DNA from: JADLFV01 sp964471555 | GTDB lineage: Bacteria; Planctomycetota; Phycisphaerae; Phycisphaerales; Phycisphaeraceae | Direction of reading: 5' to 3' | NCBI GenBank assembly: GCA_964471555.1 | Contig: CAYYGM010000035.1 | Span: 1 to 33,192, forward strand | DNA length: 33,192 nucleotides | Shown: positions 22,335 to 30,875 of the stretch, one piece after another | Layout: each line of letters opens with the position of its first letter | How positions within the stretch are numbered: position 1 is the first letter of the stretch | Notes under the pieces: generated by a model | Database searches by the model: none | Seen by the model: the letters and a program-made list of their open reading frames with translations, nothing else | What the model was told of the DNA's origin: nothing | Made by a program: the position numbers and the translations under genes

Positions 22335-24299
22335 ATGACGCTCGCCTCCCGGATGCCTTTCCTGCGTTTGATTCTGCTGCTGATCGCCCTGGCCGGCCCC
22401 GCCCCCGGAAATGCCGCCGCCCAGGACCAGCCCATCATGCCTTTCGACCAGGTGCGCATCGGCATGAAAGGTTACGGCCTGACCGTCTTCCACGGCACGA
22501 CCATCGAGCCGTTCGCCGTCGAGGTTATCAGCATCATCAGCGACTCCTCGCCCAAGCGCGGCACCATCTGGATCCGCTGCCCCGACGAGCGCATGCAGAA
22601 ATCCGGCCCGGTCCAGGGCATGAGCGGCTCGCCCATCTATCTCTGGGATGAAGGCGAAGAAGGCACGCTCGGCCAAGGCGGCCGCCTCATCGGCGCTTTC
22701 GCTTTCGGTTATGGATTAACCAAGGACTGCATCGTCGGCGTGCAACCCATTGAATTGATGCGCGACATCGCCACCCGCAAGGATGCCAATCCCGCCCAGG
22801 CTGCCGCAGAGTTGCCCGCTTCGTGGGACGCAGCGCTCACCACGCTCGATCGGCTGGAGATGATCGCCAAACAGGACCACGCCAACGAGGCGATAACAGG
22901 CAAGCTGGAAACGCTGCGCCAACTGCTCAGTGACAATCGTGATGATCCGAGCAAGCAGACCACCGCTGCTGCCACTTCAACTGATGACAATCGTGCGCCG
23001 CAACCGCTGATGCTGCCGTTGTCGGTCGGGCCGGGCAAGCTGGCTGAGGCGCTGGCCCCGTTGTTTGAGCCGATGGGCCTGCGTCCGGTCGCAGGTCAGA
23101 CACTGGCTGGTCCTCCTCCTCCGGGCGTGGACCCCGCTTCGGCCAAGCTGGAACCGGGCTCGGTGCTGAGTGTACCGCTGCTTTTTGGTGATCTGGATCT
23201 CTCGGCCGCGGGCACGGTCACCGATGTGCTGGCTGACGGCACGGTGCTGGGCTTCGGGCATCCGATGTTCGGCATGGGCGCCACCGCCCTGCCCATGGCC
23301 ACCGGCTACGTCCACTTCATCGTGCCCAGCCTCGACACCAGCTTCAAGCGCGTCGGCTCACTGAACATGGCCGGCTCACTGGTGCGCGATGAGTCGTCCG
23401 GCGTCATGGGCGCCAACGTCAAAGCCTTCACCACCGCGCCCATCGACATCGACGTGACCTACCCCGACGGCGGCAAGGAATCGTACCACTACGAGCTGGT
23501 CAACTACCGCATGCTCTCGGGCCAGTTGGCTGCCATCAGCGTGCTCTACAGCGTCGTGGCCCGCCAGGAAACGCCGCTCGAATGCACCATCGACATGCAG
23601 GCGGAACTGAATTTCAAAGGCGGTCGCAGCATCAAGTTCCAAAGCGTGCTGCCGCAGGCTGACGCCTTGTCACCCGCCTTCGAGATCATGCCCCCGATGA
23701 TGCTGATGACCAACAATCCCTTCCAGCCGCAGGACGTGGAGTCGGTGAAAGTGCAGGTGCAGATACGCGATGGTGTGGAGCTGGCGAACCTGCTCAACGC
23801 TCGCATCGATCACAGCGAAGTCGCACCCGGCGCGACCATCCAAGTCGCGGTTGACGTCCTGCCCATCCACGGCTCCAAGCGCACCATCCAGGGACAGATC
23901 ACCCTGCCCGACGACATGCCCGAAGGCGACTATCAACTGATGATCGGCGGCGCTCAGCAGTACCGGCAGATGAAAATGGCCAGCCGCCCCTTCCGCAGCA
24001 AGGTCACCAACGTCGATGAACTGGCCCAACTGCTGCAGGAAGTCGCCGATCCGCCCAACAACGCGATCTACCTGATGATTCAGAATCCCGAGGGCGGCCT
24101 GGCCGTCGGCCGCACCGAGATGCCGCTGCTGCCCTCCAGCCGCACCGCCATCCTCGCTTCGCCCAACAACAACCTCACCATGCCCTACCAGGGCCTGATC
24201 AGCCGGCAGATCGACACCGATCTGACCATCATGGGCCAGGCCAATTTCCAGTTCAGCGTCCGCGACGGCGCTTTTGGGGCCAAAAGTAAACAGGACTAG
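22335..24299 (+). CDS. Secreted SpoIVB/S55-peptidase-domain protein
   Basis: The 654-aa product has an N-terminal signal peptide (PFLRLILLLIALAGPAPGNA). It then shows the two signatures of S55-type proteins: VRIGMKGYGLTVFHG and GMSGSPIY (95-102, the putative nucleophile serine) near the N-terminus, and VLGFGHPMFGMG (His309) later. SpoIVB itself, a serine peptidase that triggers sigma-K processing in Bacillus, has the histidine before the serine, so the order here appears permuted. Proteins with this order are widespread in Gram-negative bacteria and mostly unstudied. The last 300 residues are beta-rich. ATG 22335 is chosen for the signal peptide (22353 also possible); no strong ribosome binding site is seen. 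The propeller-like gene follows 33 nt later. Confidence 0.83.
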   Translation: MTLASRMPFLRLILLLIALAGPAPGNAAAQDQPIMPFDQVRIGMKGYGLTVFHGTTIEPFAVEVISIISDSSPKRGTIWIRCPDERMQKSGPVQGMSGSPIYLWDEGEEGTLGQGGRLIGAFAFGYGLTKDCIVGVQPIELMRDIATRKDANPAQAAAELPASWDAALTTLDRLEMIAKQDHANEAITGKLETLRQLLSDNRDDPSKQTTAAATSTDDNRAPQPLMLPLSVGPGKLAEALAPLFEPMGLRPVAGQTLAGPPPPGVDPASAKLEPGSVLSVPLLFGDLDLSAAGTVTDVLADGTVLGFGHPMFGMGATALPMATGYVHFIVPSLDTSFKRVGSLNMAGSLVRDESSGVMGANVKAFTTAPIDIDVTYPDGGKESYHYELVNYRMLSGQLAAISVLYSVVARQETPLECTIDMQAELNFKGGRSIKFQSVLPQADALSPAFEIMPPMMLMTNNPFQPQDVESVKVQVQIRDGVELANLLNARIDHSEVAPGATIQVAVDVLPIHGSKRTIQGQITLPDDMPEGDYQLMIGGAQQYRQMKMASRPFRSKVTNVDELAQLLQEVADPPNNAIYLMIQNPEGGLAVGRTEMPLLPSSRTAILASPNNNLTMPYQGLISRQIDTDLTIMGQANFQFSVRDGAFGAKSKQD

Positions 24300-24332
24300 A
24301 TTCGCGTGACCATACGCATGCAAGGATCCGCC

Positions 24333-26741
24333 ATGAAGCTTGGACTCTCGTTCGCTCTCTGCCTGGCGCTGTTGGCCGCAACCGCCTCGGCCATTCAGCC
24401 GGTCACCTGGACCCACACCACCGAGGCTGACTTTGCCGAGGGTGAAACCGACCACACCGTGGTCACCAACCTCGGCGACGTCAAACTCGCCAGCAGCACC
24501 AGTGTCCTGGCCGAAGCTGCTGAAGACCTCACCGTGCTCTATGACGTCGAGCAGTTGGGCGATGTCATCTATGTCGCCGCCGGCCCCAAGGGCAAGCTGC
24601 TGAAGCTCGACGGTGACAAGCTGGTCGAAGTCGCCAGTCTGGACAACGAACAGATCTTCGCCCTGCTGGTCAGCAACGGCAAACTGTGGGTCGGCATCAG
24701 CGGGGAGGAATCCAGCCGCATTGCTGTGCTCAAGGACGGCAAACTGGAAACCGCCATCGAACTTCCGGGGGTGCGCTACGTCTGGGACATGCTGCGCACC
24801 GCCCGCGGCATGATCATCGCCACCGGCACCGAGGGCAAGCTCCTGCTGGCTGACTCCAACGGCAAGATCACCGAGATCCTCGACGCTGATCAGGCCAACC
24901 TGCTCACCCTGGCGGCCAACAAGAAAGCGATCTACGCCGGCACCGACACCGACGGCCTGGTCTATCGCATTCAGTGGAGCGACGAGCAGAAGAAGTACGA
25001 AACCTTCGTGGTTTACGATGCTTTCGAGCCCGAGATCGCCACTCTGCTGGCCACCGACGACGGCGTCCTCTACGTGGGCACCGCCGATGCCGAGCAGGCC
25101 CGTCCCGGCCGCCTTGATGAAGCTTCCAAGGAAGAGGCCGGCCGCCCCGACAGCGGCGCTAAATCTTCTGAAGAATCCCCCAGCGAAGAACCCGAATCAC
25201 CCGCCGAGCCCCCCAGCATCCCCAACGAGCCCCCCACCCCCGAGCCCATGCCCGAGCCGCCCCCCACCCCCGAACCGCCCCTTCCAGGCGCGGCCGAGGC
25301 CGATTCATCGGCCGTCTCCACTAACGCTGACACCGAACCCGCTCCCACCGCCGAGCAGTACGACCAGCTTCGCGGCATGATGCGCGAGCGCCTCGAAGAC
25401 GCCCGCAAGACCGGCAACCTCCAGGTCGAAGGCTTCGCTTCCTCCGGCGGCGGTGGTCCCGCGGCATCCTCCAGCCAGCGCGCCCGCCCTGCCAAGAACG
25501 ACCGGGCTGAGAAGAAAGAAGGCAACGCTGTTTATCGCATCGATGCCGACGGCTTCGTCCGTGAAGTCTTCCGCGAATCGGTCATGATCCTCAAGCTCAT
25601 CAAGCAGCCCGACAGCGATCGCCTGCTCGTGCTCACCGGCAACGAGGGCCAGGTCTATCGCGTTGATCCGTCCCGCGACGAGACCACCGTCCTGATCGAC
25701 CTCGACAACGAGCAGTTGGTCAATGCCCTGCTCCAGGACGACGGCTCCGTACTCATCGCGGCTGCCAACCCCGCCCAGCTCATCCAGCTCGACGACCACG
25801 TCGCCTCCAAAGGCATTTACACCAGCAAGGTCATGGACGCCAAGCAGGTCAGCCTCTTCGGCTCACTCACCCTGGCCGGCGACATGCCCGACGGCTGCTC
25901 GGTCACCGTCGAGACGCGCAGCGGCAACACGGCCGACCCCGAGATCGCCGCCTGGTCGCCCTGGTCCAAAGCCCACGTGTTCATGCCCGATCCCGATCTG
26001 CCCGAGCTTCAGCCGCGCGAGATCAAGATCGACTCGCCCCCCGCCCGCTTCCTCCAGTACCGTCTCACCCTCACCGGCAACGCCTCGGTCAGCCCGGTCG
26101 TCGATCGCATCGAGATGACCTACGTCACCCCCAACCTCCGCCCCGCCATCGCCAGCCTCAAGGCCAGCTATCCCGAGGCCAAGGATCCCGCGCAGCCCAC
26201 CCCCACCGACATGAATATCGAGTGGGAGGCCAGCGATCCCAACGAAGACCCGCTGATCTACAAGCTCGAGTACCGCCCGGCCGGGTCCGCCAAGTTCCTG
26301 CTTCTGGCTGAGGACATCGAGGAAACCAACCACACCTGGCCCACCCGCCTGGTGCCCGACGGGCGCTACATCCTCCGCCTGACCGCCGACGACCGCCAGG
26401 CCAACCCCGGCCCCATGGCCCAGACCACCGCCCGCCTGTCCGACCCTGTCCTGATCGACAACACGCCCCCCGAAATTGCCGGCAAACCCGACCGCCAGGG
26501 CAAGGTTCTGACCGTCAAGGGCGACGTTTCCGACCGCCTGAGCAAGATTACCGCCCTGGCTTACAGCCTCGACGGGGCTGAGGAGTACGTGCCCATCCTG
26601 CCCGACGATCTGATCTTCGATTCGACAAGCGAGGCCTTCACCGTTACCATTGCCGATCTTTCGCCCGGCCCGCACGTGTTGAGCCTGAAGGCGACCGACG
26701 GCCGGGGCAACGTGAGCCACCGCTCACTGCTGATTGAATAA
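24333..26741 (+). CDS. Secreted beta-propeller-like protein with Pro/Glu-rich linker
   Basis: The 802-aa product has a signal peptide (MKLGLSFALCLALLAATASA) and then repeated propeller-blade-like units such as VIYVAAGPKGKLLKLDGDKL, KLWVGISGEESSRIAVL, GMIIATGTEGKLLLAD and AIYAGTDTDGLVYRI. A long Pro/Glu/Ser-rich, probably disordered segment follows (roughly 255-400). More blade-like repeats come next (GNAVYRIDADG, EGQVYRVDPS), and the C-terminal 300 residues look like Ig/fibronectin-type sandwiches (YKLEYRPAGSAKFLL). No enzyme motif is visible. AAGGA lies 6 nt before the ATG. It is probably co-transcribed with the S55 gene and may be its partner or substrate at the cell surface; that is inference. 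Confidence 0.75.
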   Translation: MKLGLSFALCLALLAATASAIQPVTWTHTTEADFAEGETDHTVVTNLGDVKLASSTSVLAEAAEDLTVLYDVEQLGDVIYVAAGPKGKLLKLDGDKLVEVASLDNEQIFALLVSNGKLWVGISGEESSRIAVLKDGKLETAIELPGVRYVWDMLRTARGMIIATGTEGKLLLADSNGKITEILDADQANLLTLAANKKAIYAGTDTDGLVYRIQWSDEQKKYETFVVYDAFEPEIATLLATDDGVLYVGTADAEQARPGRLDEASKEEAGRPDSGAKSSEESPSEEPESPAEPPSIPNEPPTPEPMPEPPPTPEPPLPGAAEADSSAVSTNADTEPAPTAEQYDQLRGMMRERLEDARKTGNLQVEGFASSGGGGPAASSSQRARPAKNDRAEKKEGNAVYRIDADGFVREVFRESVMILKLIKQPDSDRLLVLTGNEGQVYRVDPSRDETTVLIDLDNEQLVNALLQDDGSVLIAAANPAQLIQLDDHVASKGIYTSKVMDAKQVSLFGSLTLAGDMPDGCSVTVETRSGNTADPEIAAWSPWSKAHVFMPDPDLPELQPREIKIDSPPARFLQYRLTLTGNASVSPVVDRIEMTYVTPNLRPAIASLKASYPEAKDPAQPTPTDMNIEWEASDPNEDPLIYKLEYRPAGSAKFLLLAEDIEETNHTWPTRLVPDGRYILRLTADDRQANPGPMAQTTARLSDPVLIDNTPPEIAGKPDRQGKVLTVKGDVSDRLSKITALAYSLDGAEEYVPILPDDLIFDSTSEAFTVTIADLSPGPHVLSLKATDGRGNVSHRSLLIE

Positions 26742-26759
26742 GGACAGGACGCCACAGTC

Positions 26760-26906
26760 ATGCCCACGCATTACCCCAAGCGACGCAGCCTGGTCAAACG
26801 AGCCCGCAAGTTCGGCTTCCGTGCCCGCATGCGCACCACCAACGGCCGCAAGACCCTCAACCGCAAACGCCGCGTCGGCCGCAGCGTCAACGTCCGCAAG
26901 TACTGA
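26760..26906 (+). CDS. rpmH: 50S ribosomal protein bL34
   Basis: This 48-residue frame is a complete bL34: a basic N-terminus (MPTHYPKRRSLVKRARK), the family core GFRARMRTTNGRKTLNRKRR, and VGRSVNVRKY. It is part of the large ribosomal subunit. It begins 18 nt after the propeller-like gene stops; AGGAC about 12 nt upstream is a modest ribosome binding site. In most bacteria rpmH is followed by rnpA and yidC near dnaA; here a terminator follows at 26950 and none of those genes is present. The identification is firm despite its small size. Confidence 0.93.
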   Translation: MPTHYPKRRSLVKRARKFGFRARMRTTNGRKTLNRKRRVGRSVNVRKY

Positions 26907-26949
26907 CCCCGCCCCCGGAAGTACTCCTTACAGCGACTTTTCATCATGT

Positions 26950-26985
26950 AGCCCCGCGCAAACACACGCGGGGCTGTCTTTCTTT
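26950..26985 (+). terminator. Intrinsic terminator after rpmH
   Basis: A perfect 9-bp stem AGCCCCGCG/CGCGGGGCT (26950-26975, loop CAAACACA) is followed by GTCTTTCTTT. It ends the S55-propeller-rpmH transcript. Confidence 0.85.
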
Positions 26986-27009
26986 GTGCGCTCCTCCCTG
27001 CCCTCGGAT

Positions 27010-27055
27010 TTGAACCGCAGAGACGCAGAGAACACAGAGGAATACAAACACGAGT
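27010..27055. repeat. CCGCAGAGACGCAGAG-type intergenic repeat, solo copy
   Basis: TTGAACCGCAGAGACGC followed by AGAGAACACAGAGGAATACA matches the ends of the inverted-repeat pair at 29688-29888. Such sequences recur in many unrelated bacterial genomes between genes. Confidence 0.7.
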
Positions 27056-27147
27056 AGAACAATGTCCCCCCAATAGCCGGCGAGCTACGCCTCGCCGGGC
27101 GCCCATCCCGCGCGTTACAATTCCACATCCGTCGCAGGGGAAACACA

Positions 27148-27306
27148 GTGAAACATTCCTATCTGATTTTGATTACCAGGAACGCGCGCTTCCGGCTGAT
27201 CATTCTGTTGTTGCTTTTGCTGATTCCAGGTTTTGCCTGTTCTGACTCAAAGGACACAGCAGCATTAAAAAGTGCAATCGAACTCTCCTCATCCTGTCGA
27301 TCCTGA
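27148..27306 (+). CDS. Possible small lipoprotein
   Basis: A 52-aa frame from GTG at 27148 has AGGGG 7 nt upstream, basic residues (ITRNARFR), a leucine-rich helix (LIILLLLLLIPG) and a lipobox-like FAC followed by SDSKDTAALKSA. This looks like a lipoprotein signal peptide with a very short mature part. The last codons run into an ATCCTG-type tandem repeat (27287-27335), so the gene may have lost its 3' end to repeat insertion. The lipobox lacks the usual Leu at -3. No family is recognised. Confidence 0.4.
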   Translation: MKHSYLILITRNARFRLIILLLLLLIPGFACSDSKDTAALKSAIELSSSCRS

Positions 27307-27677
27307 CCATCCTGTCATCCTGTCCAAATCGAACCACCCTCCCAGCCCCATATCGCCCCGCACTTGAAATTCCCGCCCCAATCGCTTGATTCCCCCCATC
27401 TACGCCCCTAATAATCCTCAACATTCAGTCTCGGCTTCGGCCGCAGGAGGAGTAAGGATCTCATCAATTTCTGCGGCAGCTATGGCGTCTGCATGTCTGT
27501 GACACCCTGATGTGGACGGGCAAGGCGTGGAGGAGATGTTGCTGTGCGATGGCGCGGTCACCACCGCATGGATCAGCCTGTCCGTTGCCCATCGTTCCGC
27601 GCGCCCAACGCGGCTGACTATCACATACCCCGAAACGTCTATCACGGTTTCATTTCTTTTATCAAAGGAAGGACGAA
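27307..27677. other. Intergenic region before the second PEP-CTERM gene
   Basis: The start holds the end of an ATCCTG-type tandem repeat (atcctgtcgatcctgaccat and onward). The remainder shows no gene I can support. The last 40 nt (CACGGTTTCATTTCTTTTATC) are AT-rich and probably hold the promoter or leader of the next gene. Confidence 0.4.
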
Positions 27678-28361
27678 ATGACTTACACCACCAACAACTC
27701 AAATGTGCTCTCCCGCTTCATCGCTGGTTCTGCGATCTGCGCAGCGCTGTGCACACTGAGCGTCCCGGCTTTCGCAGGTGAAATCACCGGCTACACGCCC
27801 TACCCCGGCATCAACTCCGTGGCCGGCGTCGCGATTGTTCCGGCTGTCGCGCCCAACAACGACGACGTGCCGGGCACTTCACCCAACGATATGTGGGTGA
27901 CGCAGAAGGACTACCGCGCCATCAGCCCGGTGGACATCGTGTTCGATGTGATTCCCAGCGGCGGCACCACCGAATATGCATTCCGTGAAGGCGTCAGCAA
28001 CAGCACCGGGCTCGACTGGTCCGGTTACACCATCCAGTTGGGCTTCGGCACCGGCGCAGGCTTCGTCGTTTCCTCCGCAGGCGACGGGCTTGATTTCGAC
28101 TCACCCGATTACAACTCGCCGCCCGATTTCACGACCTTCTTCTCCTCCGCAGTGACCGCCACGGAAGATACCATCGTCGCCAGCGGCGGCCTGTTTCCCA
28201 ACGGCGCTTTCAGTATTCCCTACTTCACCTTCTCCGTGGATGTGCCCGACAGCATCAGTTCGTTCACCCTGCGCCAGGTTCCAATCGCCGTGCCCGAGCC
28301 GACCTCGCTGGTGGCGCTTACGCTGAGCCTGGGCGGACTGTTGCTGCGCCGACGACGATGA
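27678..28361 (+). CDS. Secreted PEP-CTERM sorting-domain protein
   Basis: The 227-aa product has a signal peptide (cleavage likely after PAFA, residue 33) and a textbook PEP-CTERM tail: AVPEPTSLVALTLSLGGLLL followed by RRRR. It would be exported, processed by an exosortase and placed on or outside the envelope. The mature part is acidic and rich in Ser, Gly, Asp and Pro, with no known domain. AAAGGAAGGA precedes the ATG by 4 nt. The exosortase gene is not in the window. Confidence 0.9.
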   Translation: MTYTTNNSNVLSRFIAGSAICAALCTLSVPAFAGEITGYTPYPGINSVAGVAIVPAVAPNNDDVPGTSPNDMWVTQKDYRAISPVDIVFDVIPSGGTTEYAFREGVSNSTGLDWSGYTIQLGFGTGAGFVVSSAGDGLDFDSPDYNSPPDFTTFFSSAVTATEDTIVASGGLFPNGAFSIPYFTFSVDVPDSISSFTLRQVPIAVPEPTSLVALTLSLGGLLLRRRR

Positions 28362-28445
28362 ATAACGCGGCTGCGCCGCAACGAGGCACGCAGGGACAAA
28401 ATCTCCGCGCTCTCCGCGGCTCCGCGAGGACCAGTATTCCTGACT

Positions 28446-29627
28446 TTAATGCAGGAACAAGCGCAGGCCGGTCATGCACATGACCATGCCGTTGTCATCC
28501 GCGGCCGCGATTAAATCCGCGTCGCGGGCCGAACCGCCGGCCTGGGCTACGGCTGTCACGCCACTGCGGGCAGCACGGTCCAGGTTGTCGCGGAACGGGA
28601 AGAAGGCATCGCTGCTCAGAACCACGCCCTTGAACGAACGGATCCACTCGGCACGTTCTTCCGCAGTGATCGGCGTCGGCTCGGCGGTCAGCCTGCTGCG
28701 CAGGTCGGCGATCTCCCGCTCGTCCAGTTCCTGGTAACGCACGAACTGGTCCAGCACGTTCACCTTCTCCGAGCGCGGCATGTCGGCATACTGAAGCGCC
28801 AGCGCCTTGGGGTGCATCTTCAGGAACCAGCGATCCGCCTTGTCACAGGCCAGCCGGGTGCAGGCGATGCGCGACTGCTGGCCGGCCCCCACGCCCACCG
28901 CCTGGCCCTGGTAGGCCACCGCGATCGAGTTGCTCTGCGTGTGCTTGAGCGTGATCGAAGCCACGATCAGCGATTCGACGTCGGCCGCGGGCAGGTTCTT
29001 GTTTTTGGTCACGATGTTTTTGAACAAGTCGGCGTTGATCACACAGTCGTTGCGCGATTGCTGGAGCGTGATGCCGAAGTCGGTGCGGCTTTCCAGCTCG
29101 TCGGCCGGCGGCTGATAAGCGGGGTCCATCTGCATGACGACGTAACTGCCCTTTTTTTTCTGCTTGAGAATGTCCAGGGCCCCCGGAAGATAGTTCGGAG
29201 CGATGATGCCGTCCGAGACCTCCGGCTTGATCAACAGGGCCAGCGATTCATCCACCGTGTCGCTGACCGCAATGAAGTCGCCGAAGCTGGCCACGCGATC
29301 GCTGGAGCGGGCCTTGGCGTAGGCGGTCGCCACCGGGGACAAGTTCCGGGGGTCGCTGATGAACTGGGCCTGGCAGAAGGCGTCGGACAACTCCCCCGCC
29401 ACGGCCGCCCCGGCGGGACTGACGTGCTTGAACGAAGCGGCCGCGGGCTTGCCCGCCGAAGCAGCCAGATCCTGCACCAGTTGCCAGGCGCGCAGGGCGT
29501 CGAGGAAGTTGATGTACCCCGGACGCCCGTTGAGCACCGTCAGCGGCGGCGGATCGCTGCTGAACATCACTCGCGCGGTCTTCTGATTGGGGTTGCAGCC
29601 GTATTTCAGTTCGATGGTCTGTGTCAT
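28446..29627 (-). CDS. purH: Stand-alone AICAR formyltransferase
   Basis: It transfers a formyl group from 10-formyltetrahydrofolate to AICAR in the penultimate step of purine synthesis. The 393-aa product is the AICARFT domain alone: KYGCNPNQKTA (8-18), NGRPGYINFLDAL, the active-site SFKHVSPAG (Lys67, His68), KHTQSNSIAVA, and SSDAFFPFRDNLD near the C-terminus. The IMP cyclohydrolase half of usual PurH (about 200 residues) is absent, so cyclisation must be done by a separate protein. The frame is open to 29747, but that part is made of intergenic repeats; ATG 29627 is chosen. There is no Shine-Dalgarno sequence, and a TATACT lies 6 nt before the ATG, compatible with a leaderless transcript. 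Confidence 0.92.
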   Translation of the reverse strand: MTQTIELKYGCNPNQKTARVMFSSDPPPLTVLNGRPGYINFLDALRAWQLVQDLAASAGKPAAASFKHVSPAGAAVAGELSDAFCQAQFISDPRNLSPVATAYAKARSSDRVASFGDFIAVSDTVDESLALLIKPEVSDGIIAPNYLPGALDILKQKKKGSYVVMQMDPAYQPPADELESRTDFGITLQQSRNDCVINADLFKNIVTKNKNLPAADVESLIVASITLKHTQSNSIAVAYQGQAVGVGAGQQSRIACTRLACDKADRWFLKMHPKALALQYADMPRSEKVNVLDQFVRYQELDEREIADLRSRLTAEPTPITAEERAEWIRSFKGVVLSSDAFFPFRDNLDRAARSGVTAVAQAGGSARDADLIAAADDNGMVMCMTGLRLFLH

Positions 29628-29687
29628 GGCGGGAGTATAGGAAAAAGCCATGAGCCATGAGCGATGAGCCATGAGGGACAGGAAGAA

Positions 29688-29888
29688 TTGAACCGCAGAG
29701 ACGCGGAGGACGCAGAGGAAGGCAAGAAGAGAATGTGTTGGCCGCAAAAAGTCGCAAATGACGCAAAAGATGCAAAAGATGCAAAAATTGGATCGGTTGT
29801 CTTTCCAATTTGAGCCTTCTGCGCTTTTTTGCGGCTATTCCTTCTTTCTATTGGCTTTCTCTGTGCCCTCTGCGTCTCTGCGGTTCAA
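29688..29888. repeat. Inverted-repeat-bounded intergenic element
   Basis: TTGAACCGCAGAGACGC (29688-29704) recurs inverted at 29872-29888, with weaker similarity extending about 30 nt inward. The interior has ATGCAAAAG tandem units and no gene. Just outside, 29647-29677 carries a tandem CATGAGC repeat. Confidence 0.65.
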
Positions 29889-29975
29889 AGCATTTCGTTT
29901 TGTCTCCTTCGTGCCCTTCGTGGCTCTCTTCGCCATTTCTGGTGTCGCAGTGCGGCGTGTTTCGATAATCATCAG

Positions 29976-30875
29976 GTGACCGCACTGAAAATACCTTTTT
30001 CGCCCGCGCCTTCGTTGAACCTCGCTCATCGCACGGCTGCGGTGCTGGACAAGCAGGTGTTCTTCGTGCTCGGCTGCCAGAAGTCCGGCACCACCTGGGT
30101 GCAGAAGCTGCTGGACGGCCACGCCCAGGTCTGCTGCGATGGTGAAGCCTATTTCGGCCCACTGCTGCAACCGCTGCTGGGCCAGGCGCTCAATGCCTAC
30201 CATCAGCGTCACAAGGCCGGCGACGCGGGCAACTTCAATCAGCAGGAACTGCGCCAGCTTTTCGCCTTCGCTTGCGGGCTGACGTTTCAGCGTTGGATCA
30301 ACGCCAGCGGCAAGTCCGACGTACGGGCGATAGGCGAGAAGACCCCGGAGCACGCGCTGTGTCTGGGCGAACTGGATCAATGTTTCCCCAATTGCCGGGT
30401 GATCCACATCATCCGCGACGGCCGCGACGTCTGTGTCAGCGGCTATTTCCACAACCTGCGCCAGGGCGGCGACAAGTTCAAAGCCAGGTTCCCCGACTTC
30501 AACAGCTACATCGAATACACCGTGACTCGCCACTGGGCGCCCTACATCCAGCAGGCCCGCGCCTTCGGCGCCCGTTATCCACAGCGCTATCACGAAGTGC
30601 GCTACGAGCAACTGCACGCCGACCCCCGGAAGGAAATCGGCGCGATGTTACGTTTCATCGGCGTCAATGCTGATGAACAATCCGTCGCTGCCTGCGCTGA
30701 GGCCGGCAGCTTCAAAACGCTCACCGCCGGCCGCGAACGCGGGCAGGAAGACAAGCAATCCTTCTTCCGCAAGGGCGTGGTCGGCGACTGGAAAAACCAC
30801 TTCGACCCGAGCAACACCGAAACCTTCATGCGCCACGGCGGCACGCTGCTGCGCGAACTGGGATACGAGGAATAA
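29976..30875 (+). CDS. PAPS-dependent sulfotransferase
   Basis: Sulfotransferases move sulfate from 3'-phosphoadenosine 5'-phosphosulfate to hydroxyl or amino groups. The 299-aa product has the 5'-phosphosulfate loop GCQKSGTTWVQKLL (from residue 33), the 3'-phosphate segment RVIHIIRDGRDVCVSGYFH, and the C-terminal RKGVVGDWKNHF signature. I start at GTG 29976; the frame is open to 29829, but the extension is encoded by an intergenic repeat and lacks similarity, and no strong ribosome binding site decides. It precedes a glycosyltransferase-methyltransferase gene by 63 nt, so its target may be a surface glycan. This is inferred from position. Confidence 0.87.
   Translation: MTALKIPFSPAPSLNLAHRTAAVLDKQVFFVLGCQKSGTTWVQKLLDGHAQVCCDGEAYFGPLLQPLLGQALNAYHQRHKAGDAGNFNQQELRQLFAFACGLTFQRWINASGKSDVRAIGEKTPEHALCLGELDQCFPNCRVIHIIRDGRDVCVSGYFHNLRQGGDKFKARFPDFNSYIEYTVTRHWAPYIQQARAFGARYPQRYHEVRYEQLHADPRKEIGAMLRFIGVNADEQSVAACAEAGSFKTLTAGRERGQEDKQSFFRKGVVGDWKNHFDPSNTETFMRHGGTLLRELGYEE

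Noticed and set aside
27418..27702. 94-codon minus-strand frame upstream of the second PEP-CTERM gene
   Set aside because: It runs into the PEP-CTERM gene start, has no similarity I recognise and no ribosome binding site.
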